64,000 bases of DNA from SIG440 sp045646865 (lineage in GTDB: Bacteria; Bacillota; Clostridia; Monoglobales; Monoglobaceae): contig JAZRLM010000007.1 in assembly GCA_045646865.1 (NCBI GenBank), positions 1 through 64,000 of the forward strand. Direction: 5' to 3'. The translations under genes and the position numbers were made by a program. This document shows, piece by piece, positions 18,572 through 26,494 of this stretch; within the stretch, counting starts at the first letter, position 1, and every line of letters starts with the position of its first letter. The notes under the pieces were generated by a model. It was given only the letters and a program-made list of their open reading frames with translations, had not been told where the DNA came from and did no database searches.

Positions 18572-19662
18572 TCTTTCATACTTCCTTTTTCAATCTTAAA
18601 AAATTTACCTGATTCCATATTAACAAATTTTTCTCTGTCGGTACAGGTAATAAAAATCTGCATATTTTGAAGTTTATTAATTACATAATCCTGACGTATA
18701 CTGTCAAGCTCGCTCATTATATCATCAAGAAGAAGAACCGGATACTCACCAATTTCTTCATAAAAAAGTTCTACTTCTGCAATCTTCTGAACAAGAACAG
18801 CTGTTTTTTGCTGCCCCTGAGAACCAAACAATTTCAAATCTTTTTCATTAATTTTAAATTCTATATCATCACGATGCGGTCCTAAAATACTTTCTCTGTA
18901 CCTTAATTCTCTTTCAAAAATATCTTTTGATTTCTCAATTAATATATTTTTAATATTATTAACTATTTTTTCATCAATGTTCATATTACATGAAATATAA
19001 CTCATTTCAAGCTTTTCTTTTCCGTTAGATATGTCAAGCTGGATTTTTTGAGCTATATTTTCTATCTTTTTTATATATTCATATCTTATTTTAATTATAT
19101 AAGCAGATAAATCTATTATTTTTTCGTTTATAACATCAAGAAGAAGCTTGTCAATTCTATCTTCTTTTAAAAAATTATTTTTTTGTTCTATCAATCTTTT
19201 AAAATCAGAAAGTGCCGCAACATAGCCAACCTTTAACTGACTTATCATTACATCTATGTTTTTACGACGTTTTTTTGGACCTTCTCTTATAAGACTCAAA
19301 TATTCGGGTCCAAAAAATACAACATTAAATCTTCCTACAAGCTCGCTGTTTTTTGAGATAGGAATTTCATTAATAAATATTTTTTTCTTTTTTGATTTCC
19401 CAAGCTTTATTTCGCCAAATTTTTCATTTCCTTTAGAAATAAAATTCATAGAAATTTCCGCATATTCTTCACCGAAATTTATCATTTCAAAATCCTTGGA
19501 TGCTCTGTTGGATTTTCCTAAAGAAAACATATAAATACCCTCAAGGATATTTGTCTTCCCTTGAGCATTATTGCCGTATATTATATTTAATTTATCATGA
19601 AATTCAAAATTTTCATTTTTATAATTTCTGAAATTTTTAAAATTTATATTTTTAACAATCAT
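18556..19662 (-). CDS. recF: DNA replication and repair protein RecF
   Basis: 368 residues of the SMC-like RecF ATPase: Walker A GNNAQGKTNILEG, the RKNIDVMIS region, the ABC-type signature around KLFGSQGQQKTAVL, and Walker B VLLLDDIMSELD. It loads RecA at gaps with RecO and RecR. Its ATG overlaps the dnaN stop by one base. The S4-domain gene (rlbA) that often lies between dnaN and recF in Firmicutes is missing here. Codon use is strongly AT-rich. Confidence 0.95.
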   Translation of the reverse strand: MIVKNINFKNFRNYKNENFEFHDKLNIIYGNNAQGKTNILEGIYMFSLGKSNRASKDFEMINFGEEYAEISMNFISKGNEKFGEIKLGKSKKKKIFINEIPISKNSELVGRFNVVFFGPEYLSLIREGPKKRRKNIDVMISQLKVGYVAALSDFKRLIEQKNNFLKEDRIDKLLLDVINEKIIDLSAYIIKIRYEYIKKIENIAQKIQLDISNGKEKLEMSYISCNMNIDEKIVNNIKNILIEKSKDIFERELRYRESILGPHRDDIEFKINEKDLKLFGSQGQQKTAVLVQKIAEVELFYEEIGEYPVLLLDDIMSELDSIRQDYVINKLQNMQIFITCTDREKFVNMESGKFFKIEKGSMKECTCI

Positions 19663-20768
19663 TATTTAAGCTTTCTGGGAAGGAGAAGATATAAGTATTT
19701 ATCTCCTTCTAACGGTCTTATAATCATAGGATTTATATTTTTCTTAAAGCTTATTTTTACAGTTTCGTCATCACAGGCTCTTAAAACATCAAGAAGGAAT
19801 TCATTAAAGAAACCAATCTCAAGATTTGCATCGCCGGTATCAACACTAATATTATCATCTACATTACCAATAATAGTTTCACATGATACATTAATGTTGT
19901 TATCCATAATTTTAAGTTTTACAGGTGCATCATTTGAATTTCCGTTTATAATAAGTGATGCACGGTAAACACTATCAAAAAGTTCATCCAAAGGACAAAT
20001 CAATTCTATTTCTCCATCCTGATAAACTGCACTCTCATATTTTAAATATTCACCTTCAATAAGACGGGTAACAATTTTATAATTTTCAAATGTAAAGACA
20101 GCATTTTTTGAAGTACAGTTAATTTCAACTATGTCTTCACCATCTTTAATTATCTTGTTAACTTCTCCCAATGTTTTTGCGGGAACTATAAATCTTTTAC
20201 TTTCATAACTTGTGTCAAGATGATATGTTCTTATTGCGAGTTTAAAGCTGTCTGTTGCAACCATTTTTATAATATCGTCTTTAATATCAATAAGGCATCC
20301 CTTTAAAACAGGTTTGTTATCGCTAAGAGATGTACAGAAAATTGTCTTGGAAATCATTTCTTTTAGTGAATTGCTTTTAACCTTTATTGAATATTCTTTA
20401 TCAACAAGAGGAAGTTCAGGAAAATCTGCAGGATTTAAACCCATAATTTCAAATTTTGCATTTCCGCTTTTGATTGTACAGAAGTTGATTTCGTTTGTTT
20501 CAATATATACTTCTTCCGAAGGAAGGTTTTTGATAATATTTCCAAGCATTCTTGCATTAAGAACCGTTTGACCGGGTTTAATAACACGACCTTCTATTTT
20601 TGCTTCGATTCCCATTTCCATATCATTTGAAACGAAGGTTATTATACCTTCAATATCTGCTTTTACAAGGATACCTTCAAGAATAGGAAAATTAGAATGT
20701 GTAGAAACTGCTTTTGATACAGAACTTATTGCATCATTAAGAATATTTTTATTGCAAATAATATTCAT
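19662..20768 (-). CDS. dnaN: DNA polymerase III beta sliding clamp
   Basis: 368 residues with the three-fold repeated clamp domain; typical segments include the start MNIICNKNILNDAISSVSKAVS, FPILEGILVKAD, the middle FKLAIRTYHLD, and the terminal LYLLLPRKLK. It forms the ring that tethers DNA polymerase III and partners to DNA. The operon dnaN-recF-remB-gyrB is the usual origin cluster, but the dnaA gene that normally comes first is not present upstream. Confidence 0.97.
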   Translation of the reverse strand: MNIICNKNILNDAISSVSKAVSTHSNFPILEGILVKADIEGIITFVSNDMEMGIEAKIEGRVIKPGQTVLNARMLGNIIKNLPSEEVYIETNEINFCTIKSGNAKFEIMGLNPADFPELPLVDKEYSIKVKSNSLKEMISKTIFCTSLSDNKPVLKGCLIDIKDDIIKMVATDSFKLAIRTYHLDTSYESKRFIVPAKTLGEVNKIIKDGEDIVEINCTSKNAVFTFENYKIVTRLIEGEYLKYESAVYQDGEIELICPLDELFDSVYRASLIINGNSNDAPVKLKIMDNNINVSCETIIGNVDDNISVDTGDANLEIGFFNEFLLDVLRACDDETVKISFKKNINPMIIRPLEGDKYLYLLLPRKLK

Positions 20769-20821
20769 TTTTATTTAAACCCCTTTCTTCGGTAAAATAA
20801 TAATCATTTTCAGCCGATTAT

Positions 20822-20850
20822 ATTATAACATATGTGGGTAATAAAATCAA
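20822..20850 (-). promoter_or_regulatory. Sigma-A promoter for dnaN with embedded DnaA-like box
   Basis: Minus-strand TTGATT, 17 bases, TATAAT, about 55 bases before dnaN. The spacer contains TTACCCACA, one mismatch from the DnaA box TTATCCACA, which might allow control by DnaA. Confidence 0.6.
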
Positions 20851-21144
20851 TCCCTTTTTGCGATTTATGATAGGTTTTTTAATCAAAAATAATATTTTGA
20901 CTATAATTATTTATATATTATTTTTTTAGGTAGTTGTAGTTGTTGTAGGAGCTGTTGAAAGTGTTAAAAACTCTTAAAAGTGGCATTTTCACATATATAT
21001 TTACATAGAATTGGTGTGTTGATAAAGATAAAAAGTTATAAACTTTTTTCACAGACACAGGTTTTTTTATTTTTATTAACATGTTAAAGATATGTTAATT
21101 TTAATAATTGTGTGGATAAGTATTATATTTTTGTAATTTAGTAA
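20851..21144. other. Candidate replication origin region (oriC)
   Basis: This is the core of a 461-base gap between divergent dnaN and ferredoxin genes and has no credible gene. It is very AT-rich, notably 20881-20930 and 21061-21144. A perfect DnaA box lies at 21111-21119 (TGTGGATAA, i.e. TTATCCACA on the other strand); one-mismatch boxes lie at 20833-20841, 21017-21025 and 21045-21053. A TAG/TTG run with 3-base period is at 20928-20948. Nearly all genes for 20 kb to the left are on the minus strand and most for 17 kb to the right are on the plus strand, as expected for forks leaving this point. It may be the whole origin or one half of a split one, with dnaA elsewhere. Confidence 0.5.
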
Positions 21145-21173
21145 TTGACAAATTAAACGAAATATTATATTAT
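21145..21173 (+). promoter_or_regulatory. Sigma-A promoter for ferredoxin
   Basis: TTGACA, 17 bases, TATTAT, followed by the ferredoxin ATG after 56 bases. The -35 is perfect. Confidence 0.7.
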
Positions 21174-21229
21174 AATGGTTGTAATACTTTGTATTATATA
21201 TTATTCTATAAGAATAAGAGGTGAAAAAA

Positions 21230-21397
21230 ATGGCTTATACAATTAGTGATGATTGCATTATGTGCGGTGCTTGCGCTGGCGAATGTCCCGTTGATGCAAT
21301 TTCTGAGGGTGACGGCAAATACGTTATTGATGCAGATGCATGTCTTGATTGCGGTGCATGTGCTGGTGCTTGTCCTGTAGACGCTCCTCAGGCATAA
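21230..21397 (+). CDS. 2[4Fe-4S] ferredoxin
   Basis: A 55-residue clostridial-type ferredoxin. Two classic clusters are seen, C9-x2-C12-x2-C15-x3-C19-P and C38-x2-C41-x2-C44-x3-C48-P, in a pseudo-two-fold sequence (CxxCGACAGECPVDAI, CxxCGACAGACPVDA). It is a small soluble electron carrier for anaerobic redox enzymes. An AGAGGTGAAAA ribosome site precedes the ATG, and its own promoter and terminator make it monocistronic. It directly borders the putative origin. Confidence 0.95.
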   Translation: MAYTISDDCIMCGACAGECPVDAISEGDGKYVIDADACLDCGACAGACPVDAPQA

Positions 21398-21415
21398 TTA
21401 AATTAAAATTTTATA

Positions 21416-21449
21416 AAAAGAGAGTGCTGCGTCAGTTGTACTCTCTTTT
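21416..21449 (+). terminator. Ferredoxin terminator
   Basis: AAAAGAGAGT and ACTCTCTTTT arms, a 14-base loop, and a T run on the plus strand. Confidence 0.75.
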
Positions 21450-21473
21450 AATTTATAGGTTTACAGGTGAAAT

Positions 21474-22178
21474 ATGGATAATAATATTTTTAAAAGAGGT
21501 ATTAAAGATCTTAATCTTAATATAGATAATGAAAAAATTGAAAAATTTAGAATATTTTCATCTCTTTTGATTGAATGGAATGAAAAAATGAATCTAACAG
21601 CCGTTACCGACCCTGCAGAAATATCAGTAAAGCATTTTCTTGACAGTATAGCACCCCTTTCGGTAATTGATTTAAAGAAAGATTCAAAAATTATAGATGT
21701 AGGAACAGGTGCGGGTTTTCCCGGACTTCCTATTAAAATTGTAAGAGATGATTTAGATTTTACTTTTATGGATTCCTTGAATAAAAGAATTAATTTTTTA
21801 AAAGAGGTTTCGGATAAAATCAATCTTGAAAAAGCAGAATTTATTCATTCGAGAGCGGAAGAAGCGGGAAAAAATAAAAATTACCGTGAAAAATACGATT
21901 ATGCAGTATCAAGAGCTGTTGCAAATTTAAAGGTTTTGTGTGAATATTGTATACCTTTTATTAAGGTTGGAGGATTTTTTATTTCTTTTAAACAATTTGA
22001 AGTTGAAAATGAAATAGAAGAAGCAAAAGCTATGATTGGAACTTTGGGTGGAAAAATAATAGATGTTAAAGAAATTAATATTCCTCAATCTGATATAAAA
22101 AGAAAGATAATTGTAATTGAAAAAACAAAAGAAACTCCCGGTCAATTTCCGCGAAATCCAAATAAGATAAAAAAATAA
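21474..22178 (+). CDS. rsmG: 16S rRNA (guanine-527-N7)-methyltransferase
   Basis: 234 residues. The Rossmann SAM-binding motif is IDVGTGAGFPGLPIKIV, preceded by NLTAVTDPAEISVKHFLDS and followed by the MDSLNKRINFL and SRAVANLKVLCEYC segments that define RsmG (GidB). It methylates G527 of 16S rRNA; loss gives low-level streptomycin resistance. In many Firmicutes rsmG lies beside soj/spo0J near the origin; here it is 12 kb from parAB. Confidence 0.95.
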   Translation: MDNNIFKRGIKDLNLNIDNEKIEKFRIFSSLLIEWNEKMNLTAVTDPAEISVKHFLDSIAPLSVIDLKKDSKIIDVGTGAGFPGLPIKIVRDDLDFTFMDSLNKRINFLKEVSDKINLEKAEFIHSRAEEAGKNKNYREKYDYAVSRAVANLKVLCEYCIPFIKVGGFFISFKQFEVENEIEEAKAMIGTLGGKIIDVKEINIPQSDIKRKIIVIEKTKETPGQFPRNPNKIKK

Positions 22179-22188
22179 GGGAAAAAAT

Positions 22189-23097
22189 ATGATATATACA
22201 GTAACTCTAAATCCTTCGATAGATTATATTATAGGGGTAAATAATATAAAGGAAGGTTATGTAAACAGAAGCTTATATGAAAAAATCCTTCCCGGCGGAA
22301 AGGGTATAAATGTTTCAAGGGTACTTAATAATTTAGGTATTAAAAGTTGTTCATTAGGCTTTATTGCAGGATTTACAGGTAACTATATAGAGGAATTTCT
22401 AAAAAATGAAGGTATAGAAACTGACTTTATTAATATGGAAGAAAAAGTTTCAAGAATTAATGTAAAAATTAAATCTGAAAAAGAAATAGAAATAAATGCT
22501 GCAGGACCTGAAATAAATGAAGAGTATGTAAAAAGCTTCTTGTTGAAAATTAAGAAAATAAAAGAAAATGATATAGTTGTACTTGCGGGAAGTATACCGT
22601 CATCTTTTGGAAAAGATTTTTATGAAAAAATAATACTTGAACTTTGTTCAAAAAATGTAAGGGTAATAGTTGATGCAGAAAAAGAAATTCTTTTAAATAC
22701 ATTAAAATATAAGCCTTTTTTAATAAAACCAAATAATTATGAATTAGGGGATATTTTTAATAAAGTATTAGAAAAAGAAGAAGATATAATAAATTGTGCA
22801 AAAGAGCTTCAGAAAATGGGAGCACAGAATGTTCTGGTATCATTGGGAGCAAAAGGCGGAATTATGGTATGTGATGATGGAAATATATTTAAAAGTAATG
22901 CTCCGTCAGGAAAATTAGTTAATTCAACAGGTGCCGGAGATTCGGTTGTTGCAGGATTTATTGAAGAATTTGAAATTTCAAAGGATTATAAAAAAGCATT
23001 TTTAAAAGGAGTCTGTGCAGGATCTGCAAGCGCCTTTTCTGAAGAGCTTGCAACAAAAGAAGATATTTATAATTTATACGTTAAAATGAATAATTAA
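22189..23097 (+). CDS. PfkB-family sugar-phosphate kinase (1-phosphofructokinase type)
   Basis: 302 residues of the ribokinase fold in the FruK/LacC subgroup: TLNPSIDY at the start, GGKGINVSRVL near residue 36, VVLAGSIPSSF near 130, and the catalytic base D251 in NSTGAGDSVVAGF. It phosphorylates a sugar phosphate with ATP, giving a bisphosphate that fructose-bisphosphate or tagatose-bisphosphate aldolase can split. No PTS or aldolase gene is adjacent, so fructose-1-phosphate and tagatose-6-phosphate cannot be told apart. It starts 10 bases after rsmG. Confidence 0.85.
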   Translation: MIYTVTLNPSIDYIIGVNNIKEGYVNRSLYEKILPGGKGINVSRVLNNLGIKSCSLGFIAGFTGNYIEEFLKNEGIETDFINMEEKVSRINVKIKSEKEIEINAAGPEINEEYVKSFLLKIKKIKENDIVVLAGSIPSSFGKDFYEKIILELCSKNVRVIVDAEKEILLNTLKYKPFLIKPNNYELGDIFNKVLEKEEDIINCAKELQKMGAQNVLVSLGAKGGIMVCDDGNIFKSNAPSGKLVNSTGAGDSVVAGFIEEFEISKDYKKAFLKGVCAGSASAFSEELATKEDIYNLYVKMNN

Positions 23098-23121
23098 AAG
23101 ACCACCAAAAGGTGGTCTTTT
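23096..23121. terminator. Bidirectional terminator between sugar kinase and phosphoglucomutase
   Basis: AAAAGACCACC and GGTGGTCTTTT arms with an AAAA loop, between convergent genes. Confidence 0.9.
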
Positions 23122-23123
23122 AA

Positions 23124-24845
23124 TTATTCTATAATCTTTTTAATATCATCTTCAACAAGGGAAGAAAGTTTTTCAAGTTCTTCAGGGGATTTTGCGCAGA
23201 ACATACAATAAAGTTTTATTTTGGGTTCTGTTCCTGAAGGTCTTATAATAAAGTTATTTTTATCTTCAAGTTCAAGATATATAACATTTGATTCAGGAAG
23301 AAGGATTTTTTCGGTTTCGCCGCTTGCAAGAACTGTTCTGACAGATGATTTATAATCACGGATTGCCAATACTTTTTTACCTGCAACCGTTTTTGGAGGA
23401 TTGTTTCTTGTTTTATCCATTATATTTTTTATTTTCTCAATTCCTTCAATTCCCTCTAATGTAACAGATTTTACAAATTCATTATAATATCCGTATTTTT
23501 TATAAATATTCTGTAACTGGTCATAAAGGCTGAGGCCTTGCTGACGATAGTAAAGAGCCATTTCTGCAATAAGCATACTTGCAGCAACCGCATCTTTGTC
23601 GCGGGCGTATGTTCCCGCAAGGGAGCCGTAGCTTTCTTCAAAACCAAAAAGATATGTTCCAATACCGGTTTCTTCGGATTCTTTTATTTTCTCACCGATA
23701 AATTTGAATCCTGTAAGAACATCTTTCATTTTAACACCGTAGAAATCACATATATCCTTGGTAATGTTGGTTGTAACAATTGTTTTTACAACGAATCCAT
23801 CTTTTGGGAGGATGCCTTTTTCCTTTTTCATACTAAGAATATATTCTGTTAAAAGAACGCCTGTCTGATTTCCTGTAAGAACAATATAATCACCGTTTTC
23901 GTCTTTTACAAGAACACCTACACGGTCAGCATCAGGGTCTGTGCCAATAATGAGGTCGGCATTGTTTTCTTTTGCAAGATTAATGGCGATTGCAAAGCCT
24001 TCTTTGTTTTCGGGATTGGGTGATGCAACTGTTGGGAAAGCGCCGTCGGGGTTTTCCTGCTCTTTTACAACAATTACATTTTCAAAACCGATTTTGTTTA
24101 AAATCTTGCGAACGGGTTTGTTGCCGGTACCGTGGAAAGGAGTGTAAACAAACTTCATATCCTTGCCTGATTTTTTAACAAGCTCGGGATTTAAACACAA
24201 TGACTGAACAATGTTCAAATATTCTTCCTCAACATCGTCACCCATTAACTCAATCATACCGGTTGATACTGCTTCATCAAAATCACAGATTTTTGCTCCG
24301 CCAAAAATGGGGGTTTTTTCGATTTCTTCAAGAACGATTGATGCAAGTTCAGGGTTAAGTTGTGCACCGTCTTCGCCATAAACTTTATAGCCATTGTATT
24401 TTGCAGGATTGTGGCTTGCGGTAATTGCTATACCTGCGTTTGCTTTTTTATAGCGAACAGCAAATGAAAGTTCGGGAACGGGTTTAAGTTCTGAAAAAAG
24501 ATATGCCTTTATTCCATTTGCCGCAAGAACGCAGGCTGAAACTTTTGCAAATTCGTCTGATTTGTGTCTGCTGTCATATGCGATGGCAACAGAGAGATCA
24601 GAACGGTCGAGATTTGTCTTTTTAAGCTGATTTGCAAGGCCTTGTGTTGCGCGGGCAACAACATAGTTGTTGATACGGTTTAAACCAATACCTATAACAC
24701 CGCGAAGTCCTGCTGTTCCAAATTCCAAAGACTGATAAAACCTGTCTTTTATTTCGTTATCATTATTTTTTATTTTTTCAAGTTCTGCTTTTTCCTCATC
24801 ATTTACTTTAGAAAGCCAGAATTCATATTCGTTTAAGTAATTCAT
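23124..24845 (-). CDS. Phosphoglucomutase/phosphomannomutase
   Basis: 573 residues of the alpha-D-phosphohexomutase family with all four signatures: the phosphoserine loop ITASHNPAKYNGYK, the metal loop GTDPDADRVGV, the sugar-specificity loop FGFEESYG, and the phosphate-binding loop RPSGTEPKIKLY. The length and GFEES loop match the Bacillus PgcA type, which converts glucose-6-phosphate and glucose-1-phosphate for UDP-glucose and envelope glycans. A GAGGAGA ribosome site precedes the start. It is divergent from rpiB. Confidence 0.92.
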   Translation of the reverse strand: MNYLNEYEFWLSKVNDEEKAELEKIKNNDNEIKDRFYQSLEFGTAGLRGVIGIGLNRINNYVVARATQGLANQLKKTNLDRSDLSVAIAYDSRHKSDEFAKVSACVLAANGIKAYLFSELKPVPELSFAVRYKKANAGIAITASHNPAKYNGYKVYGEDGAQLNPELASIVLEEIEKTPIFGGAKICDFDEAVSTGMIELMGDDVEEEYLNIVQSLCLNPELVKKSGKDMKFVYTPFHGTGNKPVRKILNKIGFENVIVVKEQENPDGAFPTVASPNPENKEGFAIAINLAKENNADLIIGTDPDADRVGVLVKDENGDYIVLTGNQTGVLLTEYILSMKKEKGILPKDGFVVKTIVTTNITKDICDFYGVKMKDVLTGFKFIGEKIKESEETGIGTYLFGFEESYGSLAGTYARDKDAVAASMLIAEMALYYRQQGLSLYDQLQNIYKKYGYYNEFVKSVTLEGIEGIEKIKNIMDKTRNNPPKTVAGKKVLAIRDYKSSVRTVLASGETEKILLPESNVIYLELEDKNNFIIRPSGTEPKIKLYCMFCAKSPEELEKLSSLVEDDIKKIIE

Positions 24846-24917
24846 AATATTCTCCTCTCGGTTATGTCTTATAAATTAATTATATTATAACATGTATAAC
24901 AATTTTTGTCAAAAAGA

Positions 24918-24946
24918 TTGATATTTAACTTTCTTTTTGGTATTAT
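24918..24946 (+). promoter_or_regulatory. Sigma-A promoter for rpiB operon
   Basis: TTGATA, 17 bases, TATTAT, about 36 bases before the rpiB ATG. Confidence 0.65.
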
Positions 24947-24982
24947 TAATATGGAATATAGGTTTAAAAGGAGAGAAATAAA

Positions 24983-25417
24983 ATGATAGCAATCGGATGT
25001 GACCACGGCGGTATAAATTTAAAGGAGATAATTAAGAAATTTCTTGACGAAAAAGGTATGGAGTATAAGGATTTTGGAACATACAGCACAGATTCCTGTG
25101 ATTATCCCGATTATGCAAAGGCAGTTTGTGAGGGAATTATTTCGGGTGAGTGTGAAAAGGGTATACTTGTTTGCGGAACAGGAATCGGTATGAGCATTGC
25201 CGCAAATAAAATTGATGGCATCCGTGCGGCGCATGTTACAGATACATACAGTGCAAGAATGACTCGCGAACACAATAATGCAAATGTGATTTGTCTTGGC
25301 GAACGAATTACCGGCTGTGATCTTGCACTTGAGATAGTTAATGCATACTTAAATGCAGAATTCCAGGGAGGAAGACATCAGAACAGAGTAGACAAGCTGA
25401 TGGCTTTTGAAAAATAA
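24983..25417 (+). CDS. rpiB: Ribose-5-phosphate isomerase B
   Basis: 144 residues of the RpiB/LacAB family: the start IAIGCDHGGINLKE, the active-site cysteine in GILVCGTGIGMSIAANK, HVTDTYSARMTREHNNANV and the terminal GGRHQNRVDKL. It interconverts ribose-5-phosphate and ribulose-5-phosphate. It is the first gene of a run (rpiB, ispG, polC, tex, MATE) with short gaps that is probably one long operon. Confidence 0.92.
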   Translation: MIAIGCDHGGINLKEIIKKFLDEKGMEYKDFGTYSTDSCDYPDYAKAVCEGIISGECEKGILVCGTGIGMSIAANKIDGIRAAHVTDTYSARMTREHNNANVICLGERITGCDLALEIVNAYLNAEFQGGRHQNRVDKLMAFEK

Positions 25418-25437
25418 TAAAAAAAGGTGGGTTTAAA

Positions 25438-26481
25438 GTGAGTAATATCCGCAAGGTTAAAATAGGAAATGTAGAAATTGGCGGTGGCAACAAAATTGCA
25501 ATACAGTCAATGACAACAGCATATACAGCAGATGTAGATAAGACGGTTGAGCAGATAAAGAAGCTCGAAAAAGCCGGCTGTGATATTGTGCGTGTTGCAG
25601 TTCTTGATGAAGAAAGTGCAAAGGCTGTTTATGATATTAAAAACAAAATAAACATTCCTCTCGTTGCGGATATCCATTTTGACTATCGGCTTGCCTTGAC
25701 CTGTATGGAGCGTGGGATTGATAAAATAAGAATCAATCCCGGAAATATTGGCAGCGAAGACAGAGCAAGAGCAGTATGTGAGGAAGCCAAACGCCGTAAT
25801 ATTCCTATTAGAATCGGTGTAAACGGAGGCTCTCTTGAAAAAGAGATTTTAGAGAAATACGGCGAGGCAACCCCCGAGGCTATGGTTGAAAGTGCAATGG
25901 GGCATGTGAAAATTCTTGAAAAGTATGGCTTTTATGATACGGTAATTTCAATTAAGTCATCAGATGTGAAAAAGACCATCGCTGCGTATCGTCTGGCAAG
26001 AGAGAAGTTTGATTATCCCCTTCACATAGGAGTGACAGAGGCAGGGACATATAAAAGAGGAATAATAAAATCTTCCATAGGAATAGGGTCCCTTTTGGCA
26101 GACGGAATAGGAGAAACCATTCGCGTATCTCTTACCGATGATCCCGTTCTTGAGGTTGAATCCGCAAAACTAATATTGAAGTCTTTAAATCTGATTGACG
26201 GTGGGGTGGAGGTTGTATCCTGCCCGACTTGTGCCCGTTGCAAGATAAACCTCATCCCCATAGCAAAGGAAGTTAACGAGAGGTTAGAGGACTGTGACAA
26301 AAAATTGAAGGTTGCTGTTATGGGCTGTGTTGTAAATGGCCCCGGCGAGGCAAAGGATGCAGATATTGGAATTGCCGGCGGTGACGGTTGTGCTGTTTTA
26401 TTTAAAAAGGGTGAAATTATAGGAAAAATAGCTGAAGAAAAAATTGTAGAAACCCTTATGAATGAAATTGAAAAAATGTGA
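25438..26481 (+). CDS. ispG: 4-hydroxy-3-methylbut-2-enyl-diphosphate synthase
   Basis: Begins with GTG after an AAAGGTGG-like site. The 347-residue protein has the TIM-barrel start (VKIGNVEIGGGNKIAIQSMT, LVADIHFDYRLAL, KIRINPGNIG) and the C-terminal iron-sulfur domain with cysteines in SCPTCARC and GCVVNGPGEAKDADIGIAG. It performs the reductive ring opening of MEcPP to HMBPP in the non-mevalonate isoprenoid pathway, taking electrons from flavodoxin or ferredoxin. Length is normal for the bacterial short form. Confidence 0.96.
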   Translation: MSNIRKVKIGNVEIGGGNKIAIQSMTTAYTADVDKTVEQIKKLEKAGCDIVRVAVLDEESAKAVYDIKNKINIPLVADIHFDYRLALTCMERGIDKIRINPGNIGSEDRARAVCEEAKRRNIPIRIGVNGGSLEKEILEKYGEATPEAMVESAMGHVKILEKYGFYDTVISIKSSDVKKTIAAYRLAREKFDYPLHIGVTEAGTYKRGIIKSSIGIGSLLADGIGETIRVSLTDDPVLEVESAKLILKSLNLIDGGVEVVSCPTCARCKINLIPIAKEVNERLEDCDKKLKVAVMGCVVNGPGEAKDADIGIAGGDGCAVLFKKGEIIGKIAEEKIVETLMNEIEKM

Positions 26482-26494
26482 GGGAAAAATGTAA

